Assembly: GCF_013403865.1 (NCBI RefSeq)
Contig: NZ_JABFDK010000001.1
Location: forward strand, 992,001-1,056,000
Direction: 5' to 3'
DNA length: 64,000 bases
Origin: Winogradskyella costae
GTDB taxonomy: Bacteria; Bacteroidota; Bacteroidia; Flavobacteriales; Flavobacteriaceae
A program made the translations under genes and the position numbers. Every line of letters begins with the position of its first letter. Within the stretch, counting starts at the first letter, position 1. The notes below the pieces were generated by a model. The model saw nothing but the letters and a program-made list of their open reading frames with translations, did not search any database and was not told the origin of the DNA. Shown in pieces: positions 31,201 through 40,784 of the stretch.

Positions 31201-33490
31201 TAGTAGTTATTATCAGATTGTTGGTTGTCCTCCTGTCAATGATAACCCATGTGGTGCAACAGTGGCAGTTGTCAACGACGACATACTCTGCGAAGTTAGA
31301 ACCTCAGGGACAATCTTTGCAGGAACACCATCAGGAATTCCAGATTCATCATGTGGCGGATCTGCTGACGATGATGTATGGTTTCAATTTGTAGCAGAAA
31401 GCGCATCTCAACTGATTTCATTGGTAAATATCGCAGGTAGTGATACAAACATAGGACATTCTCTTTATGAAGGTACTTGTGACAGCTTAGTTGAAATAGC
31501 TTGTGCTGAAACTGGAGTATTTGGCTCTGAATTGTCTTCTGCAACACCGCAACTTATTATAGGGAATACGTATTACATTAGGATATTTTCAGTAGGTACT
31601 TCAAACGAAGACACTACATTTGAAATGTGTATTACACCTTACGTTGCACCTGTTAATTTAGCATGTGATTTAGCAGATAATTATTGTAGTGGTAGTGATA
31701 CAAGTGACATATTATACACTTACAATACTATAAATCAAGACGATGGAGCTGGAACGATCAACTGTCTATTTAGTACACCTAATCCTACTTACAGTGTTTT
31801 AGAAGTTGGAACTACTGGTGATCTTTTAATTGAAATGGTTCAAAACACTGCTTTTGACGAAAATGACAATCCGATTGGAGATGAGTTAGATGTCGATTTT
31901 GCCCTTTGGGGACCATATGCACCAGGTGATGATTTATGTGAATTATCAACATTGGTAGATTGTAGTTTTTCTGCAGCCCCGGTAGAAAATGTAACACTTA
32001 CAGGTGCTGTTCAGGGTGAAATATACCTTTTACTAATTACTAACTTTGCAGAAGGCGCTGGTGTTATTCAAGTGAGACAAACAAATGTTGGTCAACCTGG
32101 CTCTGGTAGTACAATAGCAGATATTAATGCCTCTATTGTTAGTAACGAAGTTCCTATTGACCCTAATAATGATCCAGAAGATACGGATGAAGTATCTCTT
32201 TGTGGTTTCAATTCTGTAACACTTCAAACGAACTCGCCATTTGCTGATGACTTTGTATGGACAAAAGATGGAAGTGAAATACCTGGAGAAAATTTAACTT
32301 CTCTTGTTGTTACAGAATCAGGTAACTATCAAGTACAAGCATTTGACTCACAGTGTAATTCTAATGCATTATCTCAAGTTGTTATTATAAATCTTTACAA
32401 CGATCCAGATGCATTAGCTCCACAAAATATTACAGAATGTGATGGACCTGAAGCAGATGGATCAGAACAATTTGATTTAGATGCTCTATCAACATCTCTT
32501 GGATTAGATGGCTTTACAATAACGTATTACACAAGTACTGCTAATGCTAACCAGTTGATTGACGCTGTAGAATCACCATATACCTCAACTGGAGAAACTT
32601 TAATTATGAGGATAGAAGATACTGCTGCATTTAATAATGGATATATTCAATGTAGAGAATTATCTGAAGTAGAATTAGTTGTAAATGCAAGACCCGTGAT
32701 TAATCAACCTGACGATTTTGTTGTCTGTGATGATTTAGATGGTGTTGTAGATGGCGAAACTATATTCGATTTAGCTTCAATAAATGCTGATGTAACTTCA
32801 GATGCGAACATGATTATCTCATACCACTCATCATTAGATGCTGCAGAAGCAGGAACTGGTGCATTAGCCGATTCATATTCTAGTCAAGGAGAAACTATCT
32901 ATGTTAGAGCACAAGACCCAGCTACTGGTTGTTACGAAACGACGTCATTTGCTTTAGTAATTAATTTAGTACCATTGGCTGAATTTGATCTTCAGTATGA
33001 TTATATCGTTTGTCCACCACCATCAACAGCAACTAAGACGATAGGAATAGTACCTACTAATTTTACTGATGCTGATGTCACTGTAGATTGGACTCTAGAT
33101 GGTATCGATTTTAATGGCAGCGGTTTAACATTAACTAATGTTGTTGTAGCAGGTGAATACGCGGCTACTATAACATTTAATAACAGTGGTTGTTCTAATA
33201 CAATTACTCAAACGGTTGAAGAAGCTGAAACCTGTATATTCCCAGAAGGTATTTCTCCAGGTGTTTCAATAGGCCAAAATGATAGTTTTGACTTAAGTAG
33301 CTTTGGTGTTACTAAACTTGAAATATTTAATAGAAATGGAACCCTAGTATATTCAAAAAATAATTACACCAATGAATGGGTTGGACAAACTAACGATGGT
33401 GATGAGTTACCAGTAGGTACTTATTTCTATACCGTTGTATACGAAGGTGGAGCAAAGAGCAAAAGTGCCTGGGTATATATTAACAGATAA
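28250..33490 (+). CDS. Giant secreted T9SS cargo with fibronectin-like and GEVED repeats, type B sorting domain
   Basis: A 1746-residue protein from the ATG at 28250, which gives a proper signal peptide (MKKITLFLIMLGFYLTASAQ). Domains repeat: fibronectin III-like units closing with PYFVYYQSDCG, YDYYVQADCG and YEYYVQAICS; two GEVED domains with VWIDFNEDLVYD and IWIDFNDDLVFD; a jelly-roll/MAM-like domain near residues 500-680; Ig-like units; and a gliding-motility C-terminal (CHU_C, type B) domain of about 80 residues ending AWVYINR. It should be exported by T9SS and attached at the surface. It heads a cassette with PorP/SprF and OmpA genes, the usual partners for type B substrates. Confidence 0.9.
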   Translation: MKKITLFLIMLGFYLTASAQYDFPVTTGTTNVVNLAPVTINLNNAANVAGVPASSSGTYYSFLLTADWSEGSGVPYSEEAGLVITTAAGSITKMEPPTTFGAGGTDTVITFSGTLSGPYDPTANGFLDIELSQSYPNTDAFWSNIVLTLYESPTCFEPSEMAITTLTTTTVDLTWNVGDAETAWNLEYNTVDFTPGNGEESGVVAVTGTPTTSITGLTESTPYFVYYQSDCGTADDVSEWVGPFTFFTGYCESLPTALEGSGISQIALGEETLISGGDLNNEDFTATTVDLASSINANMQITFVTGYAYYAYVWIDFNEDLVYDATELVFSGQAPAGNPTTLDASFVMPDVPLGTYNMRMTSSYGAQNPPNPCYSGIWGVTADMSINVTPAPSCIPPTALAANGIGANSAELSWSQVGTVPQWNIEIVTNGTEPTGLATDTGISNPYTATGLSGLTSYDYYVQADCGAGDLSAWTGPFTFTTLCDVIIPDYIQNFSDVTFTVIPECWNEADNGNPTTGPTDLGASSWTSDGFLNDGTTGAYKLNLYDPFGEPFNEWILSPQFDLTGGPFQVEFDFAITEWLSTTVAGTLGSDDVVQFLISNDNGLTWTTLINYDNTSAVPITGVHPVIDLTTYGGQTVQFAFYGTSGTVSDSADNDVFVDNFRVRGIPTCPEPTDLLGTNLSLTSTELAWTENGTATTWNIQYGEAGFALGDGLIIDNVTNPYILSGLEPDTAYEYYVQAICSVGDISSFNGPFEFFTGYCASIPTSNTGDGVNNASLEFIDFPSSGDVNYENNTSTVVDIFKGIPTNFEIEFGHTSTYFANIWIDFNDDLVFDDTELVFEGESEGGPFTDTSHLFDASFLVPLTAQIGEHRMRVVTTNFSTPIPCYIGTSGVTLDFTVNIEDLTCTLAEAEYTAVADCDTDSFSISVDILDLGDATSLEISNSFNGDTTQVFDAGIYQIGPFDYGTEVRIFVTNEQNNDCTISSSYYQIVGCPPVNDNPCGATVAVVNDDILCEVRTSGTIFAGTPSGIPDSSCGGSADDDVWFQFVAESASQLISLVNIAGSDTNIGHSLYEGTCDSLVEIACAETGVFGSELSSATPQLIIGNTYYIRIFSVGTSNEDTTFEMCITPYVAPVNLACDLADNYCSGSDTSDILYTYNTINQDDGAGTINCLFSTPNPTYSVLEVGTTGDLLIEMVQNTAFDENDNPIGDELDVDFALWGPYAPGDDLCELSTLVDCSFSAAPVENVTLTGAVQGEIYLLLITNFAEGAGVIQVRQTNVGQPGSGSTIADINASIVSNEVPIDPNNDPEDTDEVSLCGFNSVTLQTNSPFADDFVWTKDGSEIPGENLTSLVVTESGNYQVQAFDSQCNSNALSQVVIINLYNDPDALAPQNITECDGPEADGSEQFDLDALSTSLGLDGFTITYYTSTANANQLIDAVESPYTSTGETLIMRIEDTAAFNNGYIQCRELSEVELVVNARPVINQPDDFVVCDDLDGVVDGETIFDLASINADVTSDANMIISYHSSLDAAEAGTGALADSYSSQGETIYVRAQDPATGCYETTSFALVINLVPLAEFDLQYDYIVCPPPSTATKTIGIVPTNFTDADVTVDWTLDGIDFNGSGLTLTNVVVAGEYAATITFNNSGCSNTITQTVEEAETCIFPEGISPGVSIGQNDSFDLSSFGVTKLEIFNRNGTLVYSKNNYTNEWVGQTNDGDELPVGTYFYTVVYEGGAKSKSAWVYINR

Positions 33491-33530
33491 TCAAAAGAAT
33501 CAACTTAATTAACAGAATCAACTTATTATA

Positions 33531-34439
33531 ATGAAAAAACTCTCTATTATAGCGGTTTTGCTTTTAGCATTTCAGGTGCACGGGCAACAAGACCCTCAGT
33601 ACACACAGTACATGTATAATATGAATTTAGTTAATCCTGCATATGCAGGCTCAAAAGAAAATCTTTCTTTTGGACTATTATACAGAAATCAATGGACTAA
33701 GATTGATGGAGGACCAGAAACAGGAACGTTTTTTGGTCACACACCTATTGGTAATAACCTTGGGTTGGGATTATCTGTCATTTCAGACCGTATTGGTCCT
33801 GTTAAGGAAACAAATGCCTATGTAGATTTATCTTACACTTTAAAATTAGGTGGAGAACACCGATTAGCATTTGGAGTAAAAGCAGGAGCTACATTTCACG
33901 ACATCGGCTTAAATTCTGGTGTCAATGTAGTGGATAATACGGATCCATTTTTTGCACAAGATATTAGTACTACAACACCTAATATCGGAGCAGGATTCTT
34001 CTATTATACAGATAAGTACTATGTATCTTTATCTGTCCCAAATTTATTATCATCAGTTCATTTAGATGCTGATGGTCTTAAAATTGGGTCTGAAACACAG
34101 CACTATTTCTTAACTGGTGGTTATGTGTTTGATCTTTCACCTAATACAGAACTTAAACCTTCTGTAATGGTAAAATCTGCGTTTGACGCACCAACTTCTT
34201 TTGATGTAAACCTTAATGCAAGATTCTTTAAGAAATTTGAAATCGGAGCATCATACAGATTAGATGACTCATTTTCAGGCTTAGTTAATTTTGCTGTAAC
34301 ACCTTCTTTGAGGATAGGTTATGCTTATGATGCTATATCGTCAGATATTAAAGCGTATGCACCAGCATCTCACGAGGTCATGCTATTGTTTGATCTTAAT
34401 TTTTCGAAACGTGTTTCTCGTTCACCTAGATACTTTTAA
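33531..34439 (+). CDS. PorP/SprF-family type IX secretion outer-membrane protein
   Basis: A 302-residue outer-membrane beta-barrel. The signal peptide is cleaved after HGQ (residue 19), followed by the family hallmark QDPQYTQYMYNMNLVNPAYA (about 20-39). PorP/SprF proteins are paired with particular T9SS cargo and are needed for their secretion or surface attachment. It sits 41 bases after the giant cargo and 21 bases before the OmpA gene, which argues that it serves that cargo. Confidence 0.94.
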   Translation: MKKLSIIAVLLLAFQVHGQQDPQYTQYMYNMNLVNPAYAGSKENLSFGLLYRNQWTKIDGGPETGTFFGHTPIGNNLGLGLSVISDRIGPVKETNAYVDLSYTLKLGGEHRLAFGVKAGATFHDIGLNSGVNVVDNTDPFFAQDISTTTPNIGAGFFYYTDKYYVSLSVPNLLSSVHLDADGLKIGSETQHYFLTGGYVFDLSPNTELKPSVMVKSAFDAPTSFDVNLNARFFKKFEIGASYRLDDSFSGLVNFAVTPSLRIGYAYDAISSDIKAYAPASHEVMLLFDLNFSKRVSRSPRYF

Positions 34440-34459
34440 TCAGTTAAGCTAAAACAATT

Positions 34460-36373
34460 ATGAAAAACTATAGAATATTATTATTAATTACTTTGATGAG
34501 CGGCTTTTACTTAACTGCTCAGAATAAAGATACTAAAAAAGCAGATAAGCAATTTGCTCAATACGAATTTGTAAAAGCTATAGAAAGCTATACTAAACTC
34601 GTAGACAAAGGTGAAGCTGATGCTTATGTTTACGAGCAACTTGCTGAAAGTTATTACAACATATTTAATACTGAAGCTGCTGAACGTTGGTACGCCAAAG
34701 CATTAGAGACATCAGAAAAGCCAGAAATGGTATATAAGTATTCACAAATGCTAAAAGCAAATGGAAAGTACGAAGCATCTAATGTACAAATGGAAAAGTT
34801 TGCATCTATGCGTCCTTCTGATCATCGTGCTGCAGCATTTAGAAAAAACCCTGATTACCTTCCTAAACTTTTAGAACAAGGTAAAAAGTTTAATGTTCAG
34901 AATGCTGATTTTAACTCTGAGCAGTCAGATTTTGGTGGTATTATGAATGATGGTAAATTATACATTACATCGGGTCGTAACGATAGTCGTAAAACTTATG
35001 GATGGAACGATCAACCGTTTTTAGATATTTATTCAATTACTAAAAATACAGATGACACATTCCAAGAAGCTGAGTTGGTGAATGACAAAATTAATACTAA
35101 ATATCACGAAGGTTTAGTATCATTTTCACCAGATGGCAAAACCATGTATTTTTCTAGAGAAAGCTTTTATGAAAAAGATTTTCAAAAAGATTCTTTAAGT
35201 AACAGAAAATTTAGTCAACTTTATTTATTTAAAGCTACTAAATTAGGTGCGGATTGGGATACTGTTGAAACTTTATCTGTTAATAGCGAAAACTACTCAG
35301 TTAAAAATCCAGCTGTAAGTGCAGATGGTAAAACGTTATATTTTGCTTCAGATATGCCAGGAGGTTTTGGTGGTTTTGATATTTACAAAGCACCAATAAA
35401 TAACGATGGCACTCTAGGTGAAGCTGTAAATTTAGGTCAAAAACTAAATACAGAAGGACAAGAAATGTTCCCTTATATTAGTAGTAATAATACGCTTTAC
35501 TTTTCTTCTACAGGTCATTTAGGTCTTGGTGGATTAGACGTTTTTTACACAAAAGAAATTGATGGAAAAATGGCACCTATCCGTAACCTTGGAATTCCTA
35601 TCAACAGTAACGGAGATGATTTTGCATTCACTATTGACGAAGATAACGATGAAGGATTTGTATCTTCTAACAGAGACGGCGGAAAAGGTAGTGATGATGT
35701 ATATTCATTTAAAAAACTACAACCACTTTGTGATGTATTAATCACAGCGACGGTCTTAGACGATAAAACGCGTGAGCCTGTGAGTGGTGCATCAGTTTCT
35801 TTATTTGATGCTGAAGGCAATAAAGTTCTTTCAAAAATAACGAATGCAGAAGGTCTTGTTGAATTTATTGTAGAATGTGAAGAAGACACGGAGTTAGAAG
35901 TTGTAATGAACGGTTTTGACAGTAAAAAAGTACAAGTAAAAGGTACCAACGACGAAGAAAACAATGTTCAAATTTCTTTAGATCCTATTGAAAAGCTAAT
36001 TGCAGCTGAAACAATTGATTTAGCACCTATATTCTTTGAATTCGACCAATCTAACATCACAGCTAAAGCTGCTTTTGAATTAGACAAATTAATTCAAATT
36101 ATGACAAAATACCCTGAGATGGTTATTAAAGCAACATCACATACGGATAACAGAGGATCAGATTCTTATAATAATGCACTTTCTGAGCGTAGAGCTAAAA
36201 CTACAGTTCAGTATGTAATATCGAAAGGTATCGATGAATCTCGTATTTCTGGAGAAGGTAAAGGAGAAACAGAACCTAAAGTAAACTGTTCATCAGGTTG
36301 TACTCAAACACAACACGCAGAAAACAGACGTTCTGAGTTTATTATTGTTAGCGGATCACTTGCTACTGAATAA
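34460..36373 (+). CDS. OmpA-family protein with TPR and PD40 repeats (PorE-like)
   Basis: A 637-residue envelope protein with a signal peptide (about 1-20), TPR-like helices (about 25-130), WD40/PD40-like beta-propeller repeats (SFSPDGKTMYFSR, SADGKTLYFASD, ISSNNTLYFSS; about 160-430), a carboxypeptidase-like regulatory (CNA-B-type) domain (about 435-510), and a C-terminal OmpA peptidoglycan-binding domain (SHTDNRGSDSYNNALSERRA, about 565-584). The same layout occurs in PorE and its relatives, which tie the T9SS machinery to the cell wall. It ends the three-gene cassette and is followed by a strong terminator. Confidence 0.9.
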   Translation: MKNYRILLLITLMSGFYLTAQNKDTKKADKQFAQYEFVKAIESYTKLVDKGEADAYVYEQLAESYYNIFNTEAAERWYAKALETSEKPEMVYKYSQMLKANGKYEASNVQMEKFASMRPSDHRAAAFRKNPDYLPKLLEQGKKFNVQNADFNSEQSDFGGIMNDGKLYITSGRNDSRKTYGWNDQPFLDIYSITKNTDDTFQEAELVNDKINTKYHEGLVSFSPDGKTMYFSRESFYEKDFQKDSLSNRKFSQLYLFKATKLGADWDTVETLSVNSENYSVKNPAVSADGKTLYFASDMPGGFGGFDIYKAPINNDGTLGEAVNLGQKLNTEGQEMFPYISSNNTLYFSSTGHLGLGGLDVFYTKEIDGKMAPIRNLGIPINSNGDDFAFTIDEDNDEGFVSSNRDGGKGSDDVYSFKKLQPLCDVLITATVLDDKTREPVSGASVSLFDAEGNKVLSKITNAEGLVEFIVECEEDTELEVVMNGFDSKKVQVKGTNDEENNVQISLDPIEKLIAAETIDLAPIFFEFDQSNITAKAAFELDKLIQIMTKYPEMVIKATSHTDNRGSDSYNNALSERRAKTTVQYVISKGIDESRISGEGKGETEPKVNCSSGCTQTQHAENRRSEFIIVSGSLATE

Positions 36374-36393
36374 ACAAAACCATATTACAATTT

Positions 36394-36427
36394 AAAAAAA
36401 GCTCTGAATTACTTCAGAGCTTTTTTT
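36394..36427. terminator. Bidirectional terminator
   Basis: GCTCTGAA (36401-36408) pairs with TTCAGAGC (36413-36420), flanked by A7 and T7 runs. It ends the T9SS cassette and the convergent lipoprotein gene. Confidence 0.9.
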
Positions 36428-36428
36428 A

Positions 36429-36977
36429 TTAACGTAAGTTATATCCTTTAGCCGCCCACCACGGATGCATTTCAATAATTAATCGGCCCGACTTAACCAT
36501 AGGATCCGAATTAGCTAAACTATCTGCCATTTTTTGAGTTGGTACATTATAAATGGTAATCCCTCTTATCTCACCATCATCACCAAAAGGTCCTGAAATA
36601 TCAGCATAACCTAAGTCATACATTTTACCCAAGTGTGCCAAATGCTCCTCTTGAAGGATAACAACTTCTTCTTCATTTTGATTTCGAATAGGTCCGTCTT
36701 TAAGAAACGCCATAAAGTATTGCTGCATTAGTACCGTATCCTTTGTTTTCTCATTTACATAATCAAAAACTTTAAATCCTCTTATTGTTAATTCTTCTTT
36801 CAGAGCCGCGATAGATTGTTTTTCTATTTTAGGAGCCTCAGGTTCTTCAGTAACTTTGTCTATAGGCTCTACAACAATTGGTTCTTCCGTAATGATTTCT
36901 GATTTAACGTCCTCTTTACATGAGACAATGCCAAAAATAAAAACTAATAAGACTAGTACTCGTTTTAATGATTCCAT
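36429..36977 (-). CDS. YciI-like domain lipoprotein
   Basis: A 182-residue lipoprotein (lipobox FGIVSC, Cys about 21) with an acidic, proline-rich linker (about 22-60). The C-terminal domain (about 80-180) resembles the YciI/YCII family: QQYFMAFLKDGP, EEHLAHLGKMYDLGYADISG and a C-terminal HPWWAAKGY. No enzymatic role is established for this family. It overlaps the CYTH gene upstream by 13 bases, so the two are co-transcribed. Confidence 0.78.
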   Translation of the reverse strand: MESLKRVLVLLVFIFGIVSCKEDVKSEIITEEPIVVEPIDKVTEEPEAPKIEKQSIAALKEELTIRGFKVFDYVNEKTKDTVLMQQYFMAFLKDGPIRNQNEEEVVILQEEHLAHLGKMYDLGYADISGPFGDDGEIRGITIYNVPTQKMADSLANSDPMVKSGRLIIEMHPWWAAKGYNLR

Positions 36978-37441
36978 AATTTATAAGGTGTTTTAATTAA
37001 TAGAGAATTATAATATTTAAGGTCTCCAGTGACTTCTTTACCTAGCCAATGGGGTTTTTTATACGATTCGTTTTCCGAATTCAGTTCTACTTCGGCAACA
37101 ATTAAGCCTTCATTATCACCATAAAACTCATCAATCTCAAAAATATGATTATTAGATTTTACTTCGTAACGTGTTTTATTAATAATCCCAGGTTCACAAA
37201 GTAGTAATAAAGCTTCAGCATCAGATTTAGAAATTTCTTTCTCCCATTCAAAACGCGATAAACCATTAGCTGTAGATTTCCCTTTAACAGTTAAGTAGCC
37301 ATTGTCATTTTTTAATCTTACTCTAACTGTTCGGGATTTGTCACTATTTAAAAACCCCTGTTTTATAGTGTAGGAAGTAAGTGCTTCTGTTTTAAAAGCA
37401 TCAGAATTAACCAAAAATTTTCGTTCTATTTCTATCATCAC
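36965..37441 (-). CDS. CYTH-domain protein (triphosphate tunnel metalloenzyme family)
   Basis: A 158-residue CYTH protein with the diagnostic EIERKFLV at its N-terminus, RVRLKNDNGYLTVKGK (about 38-53) and a C-terminal GLIVAEVELNSENE (about 116). Basic and acidic residues line a tunnel that binds triphosphate and metal. Short bacterial members often hydrolyse inorganic tripolyphosphate; adenylate cyclase or thiamine triphosphatase activity is also known in the family. An alternative ATG is one codon downstream. Confidence 0.88.
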   Translation of the reverse strand: MMIEIERKFLVNSDAFKTEALTSYTIKQGFLNSDKSRTVRVRLKNDNGYLTVKGKSTANGLSRFEWEKEISKSDAEALLLLCEPGIINKTRYEVKSNNHIFEIDEFYGDNEGLIVAEVELNSENESYKKPHWLGKEVTGDLKYYNSLLIKTPYKLWNH

Positions 37442-37491
37442 AAGTCTTAATAATTACAATTTAAAAGGCATTTAATGCCTAAATTTACAGT

Positions 37492-38604
37492 ATGATTGAC
37501 GATTTACCAATAAGAAAGATAATTCATGTCGATATGGATGCATTTTATGCCTCTGTAGCGCAGATGGATAATCCAGATCTTAAAGGTAAACCTATTGCTG
37601 TTGGAGGTGGTGGAACACGAGGTGTTGTAAGTGCTGCGAGTTATGAAGCTCGAAAATTTGGAGTAAAAAGTGCCATGTCTGGTAGATTAGCGATAAAACT
37701 TTGTCCTCAATTGATTTTTGTAAAAACAGATTTCGAACGTTATACGGAAATTTCTAAACGCATTCGTAAGATTTTTTTAGAGTATACCGATTTGGTGGAA
37801 CCTCTATCCTTGGACGAAGCCTATCTAGATGTCACAGAAAATAAAATGGGATTTCCTAGTGCCTCATTAATCGCAAAAGAGATAAGACAACGTATTTTTA
37901 CAGAAGTTGGCTTAACGGCTTCCGCAGGTATCTCTATTAATAAATTTATTGCAAAAGTGGCTAGCGATTACAATAAACCCAACGGACAGAAAACAGTGGA
38001 TCCAGAAGATGTCTTTCAATTTTTAGAAGATTTAGACATTCGAAAATTTTATGGTGTTGGTAAAGTCACCGCTGAAAAGATGTACCAAAAAGGCATTTTT
38101 ACAGGTAGAGATTTAAAAGAAAAATCCTTAGAGTATTTAGATAAAAACTTTGGTAAATCTGGTCGTTACTATTATGACGTTGTACGCGGCATACATCTCA
38201 GCGATGTTAAACCCAATCGAATTAGAAAATCTTTAGCAGCAGAGCGTACGTTTAGTAAAAATCTATCATCAGAAATTTTTATGTTAGAAAAATTAGAGCA
38301 TATATCAGAAGAGGTCTCTAAACGACTTAACAAAAGTAATGTTTCGGGTAAAACCATCACCTTAAAAATAAAATATAGTGACTTTACATTACAAACACGA
38401 AGCAAAACGCTCCCTTATTTTGTAAGTGATAAATCCGTTATATTAGAAACCGCTAAAGATCTGCTTTATCAAAATACGTTAAATAATTCGGTTCGACTCT
38501 TAGGAATTTCTTTGTCTAATTTAAACACGGAAAAACCTAAAAAAACCAAATTACTGAATACAGAAAAAAATGCTATCAGTGTTCAGTTAAAGTTTAGTTT
38601 TTAA
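37492..38604 (+). CDS. dinB: DNA polymerase IV (Y family)
   Basis: A 370-residue translesion polymerase. Catalytic acidic residues are in HVDMDAFYASVAQ (about 13-25) and LSLDEAYLDVT (about 104-114), followed by SAGISINKFIAKVASDYNKP (thumb/palm, about 144-163), helix-hairpin-helix FYGVGKVTAEKM and a little-finger domain (about 240-345). No obvious LexA-type box is visible in the 50-base upstream gap. Confidence 0.95.
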   Translation: MIDDLPIRKIIHVDMDAFYASVAQMDNPDLKGKPIAVGGGGTRGVVSAASYEARKFGVKSAMSGRLAIKLCPQLIFVKTDFERYTEISKRIRKIFLEYTDLVEPLSLDEAYLDVTENKMGFPSASLIAKEIRQRIFTEVGLTASAGISINKFIAKVASDYNKPNGQKTVDPEDVFQFLEDLDIRKFYGVGKVTAEKMYQKGIFTGRDLKEKSLEYLDKNFGKSGRYYYDVVRGIHLSDVKPNRIRKSLAAERTFSKNLSSEIFMLEKLEHISEEVSKRLNKSNVSGKTITLKIKYSDFTLQTRSKTLPYFVSDKSVILETAKDLLYQNTLNNSVRLLGISLSNLNTEKPKKTKLLNTEKNAISVQLKFSF

Positions 38605-38663
38605 TTTTTTACAGTGCTAATAAATATATGCTGTTAATAAACTAAACTTTTTATCATAAAAAA

Positions 38664-38691
38664 TGCAGTATCGTTTTATAACAATACTGCA
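38664..38691 (-). terminator. Terminator after pyk
   Basis: TGCAGTAT and ATACTGCA arms with an inner GTT/AAC pair; on the minus strand the stem is followed by a T run (TTTTTT). Probably serves pyk and possibly dinB from the other side. Confidence 0.65.
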
Positions 38692-38722
38692 CTTCTATTA
38701 TCTTAATTATTAAGGCTAATAT

Positions 38723-40171
38723 CTAAAAGCTACAACTTTCAATTTCTGAAACTCGTAACGTGTTCACCATTCCCTTATCTTGTATTGGCATTGCTGCTAA
38801 ACTAATTAACATATCACCAACTTCTAAATATCCTTTTTTACATGCAATTGCATTTACGTCTTCAATCGTTTCATCAGTACTTACAAACTTGTCATAGTAG
38901 AACGCTGTAACACCCCAAAGTAAGCTTAGTTGCGTTAAAATGCGTCTATTAGATGTAAACACTAAAATATGAGCAGATGGTCTCCACGCAGAAATCTGAA
39001 AGGCAGTATAACCACTATTAGTTAATGTAGAAATTGCTTTTGCATTAATCTCATTGGCCATGTTAGCCGCATGAAAACAAATTGCTTTAGTAATATAACG
39101 CTTAGTACGAATGTGAGGAGGAGATTGTGGCACTTCAATAAGTGGTGAATCTTCTACACTTCGTATAATATTTGACATTTGACGAATCACCTGAACAGGA
39201 TATTGCCCAACAGATGTTTCACCCGATAGCATTACTGCATCGGCACCATCCATAACTGAATTGGCAACATCATTAACTTCTGCACGTGTTGGAGTTAAAC
39301 TTGTAATCATCGTTTCCATCATTTGAGTCGCAATAATCACAGGAATTCTAGCGCGTTTAGCCCTTAGCACCAATTGCTTTTGAATTAAAGGAACTTCCTC
39401 TGCAGGAATCTCAACACCTAAATCACCACGAGCAACCATTAGACCATCACAATACGCCACAATTTTGTCGATATTCTCAACCGCTTCTGGCTTTTCTATT
39501 TTTGCAATAATTGGAATTTTATGATCGCTATGCTCATTTATTAATTGTTCTAATTCCATTAAATCTTCTGCATGACGCACAAATGATAAAGCAATCCAAT
39601 CTACTTTCTGTCCGATAGCAAAAATAGCATCCTCAATATCTTTTTCTGTTAAAGCAGGCTGAGATATATTTGTATTTGGAAGGTTAACACCTTTCTTCGA
39701 CTTTAAAGGACCTCCTTGTATTACTCTTGCCTTTACTTCAGAAACCTGATCTGTAGACACAACTTCAAAAATTAATTTTCCATCATCCAATAAAATACGT
39801 TCCCCTGGTTTTGCATCTTGTGGAAACTTATCGTACGTCATATAAACGCGTTCTTTAGTTCCTTCAAAACGTTCGCCTGTAGCAAAAATAATTTCGTCTC
39901 CTTCGTTTACAATTACTTCGCCTTTCATGGTTCCAACACGCAATTTAGGACCTTGAAGATCCCCTAAAATTGAAGCGTTATAACCGTACTCTTCATTGAG
40001 TTCTCTAATCATTTTAATACGTTCTTCAACGTCTTTATAATCAGCATGAGAGAAGTTAATTCTAAATACATTACACCCTTCATCTAGCATTGCTTTCAAT
40101 ACTTCTTTGGTGCTCGTTGCCGGACCTAATGTGGCTACTATTTTTGTTTTCTTGTTTATTATTGACATCAA
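38723..40171 (-). CDS. pyk: Pyruvate kinase
   Basis: Converts phosphoenolpyruvate and ADP to pyruvate and ATP in glycolysis. It has 482 residues: ATLGPATST (about 13-21), NFSHADYKDVEERI (about 39), the active-site Lys region PIIAKIEKPEAVENID (about 226-241) and MVARGDLGVEIPAEEVPLIQ (about 250-269), MMETMI and the C-terminal domain. The ATG at 40168 is an equally good start. It ends the acpP-fabF-rnc-IPExxxVDY-pyk gene row. Confidence 0.96.
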   Translation of the reverse strand: MMSIINKKTKIVATLGPATSTKEVLKAMLDEGCNVFRINFSHADYKDVEERIKMIRELNEEYGYNASILGDLQGPKLRVGTMKGEVIVNEGDEIIFATGERFEGTKERVYMTYDKFPQDAKPGERILLDDGKLIFEVVSTDQVSEVKARVIQGGPLKSKKGVNLPNTNISQPALTEKDIEDAIFAIGQKVDWIALSFVRHAEDLMELEQLINEHSDHKIPIIAKIEKPEAVENIDKIVAYCDGLMVARGDLGVEIPAEEVPLIQKQLVLRAKRARIPVIIATQMMETMITSLTPTRAEVNDVANSVMDGADAVMLSGETSVGQYPVQVIRQMSNIIRSVEDSPLIEVPQSPPHIRTKRYITKAICFHAANMANEINAKAISTLTNSGYTAFQISAWRPSAHILVFTSNRRILTQLSLLWGVTAFYYDKFVSTDETIEDVNAIACKKGYLEVGDMLISLAAMPIQDKGMVNTLRVSEIESCSF

Positions 40172-40172
40172 T

Positions 40173-40652
40173 TCAAAAAATTAAGTGGTCTTTTGACCTT
40201 ATTTGTAACGGATCTACCGTATAACTTGTTATAATCTGCGGAATGGCTTTTAACTTATTTAAAATAAGATTTTCATCTACGTTCTGTATTTCGTCTGAAA
40301 TTTTAATGAAATAATCTACCTTCTTATATTCAGGAATTAAATGAAACGTCTTTAATACTTTTTCTGTCTCATTAAATAATGTTCCTGAACTATGTAAACT
40401 ATCTTCCTCCTTCTTACAGACATTAGAAATTAAATTCCACATTACGTATTCTGTCTCATTATCCCATTCAAAAATACTATATGAGGACTCTAAATATTTA
40501 AAGTCTATATCTGCATCCTTACGTTCTAACTTAAGCTCTAAATGCTTATTTAGCAAATAGGCCAATCGATAATCTTCCACCCTACAATGAATCGCAATTA
40601 ATTTATAGGAATCATCATAGAAATCATCTACCTGAAGTTTGTGTAAAGCCAT
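40173..40652 (-). CDS. IPExxxVDY family protein
   Basis: A 159-residue protein named after its motif, here IPEYKKVDYFIKI (about 114-126). The family is confined to Bacteroidota and is usually found between rnc and pyk, as here; its stop is one base from the pyk start. Function unknown. The protein looks cytoplasmic. Confidence 0.85.
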   Translation of the reverse strand: MALHKLQVDDFYDDSYKLIAIHCRVEDYRLAYLLNKHLELKLERKDADIDFKYLESSYSIFEWDNETEYVMWNLISNVCKKEEDSLHSSGTLFNETEKVLKTFHLIPEYKKVDYFIKISDEIQNVDENLILNKLKAIPQIITSYTVDPLQIRSKDHLIF

Positions 40653-40784
40653 ACAATTATAACTTTGAAGTGTAAATATAGTATATTAATAACTTAAGTT
40701 TATTAAGAAAATGCTAAGATTAGTCCTGAAAATCTACGAAAACGTTATAGTTTTGCTGATTTAAATCTACTAAGAGAATAAATA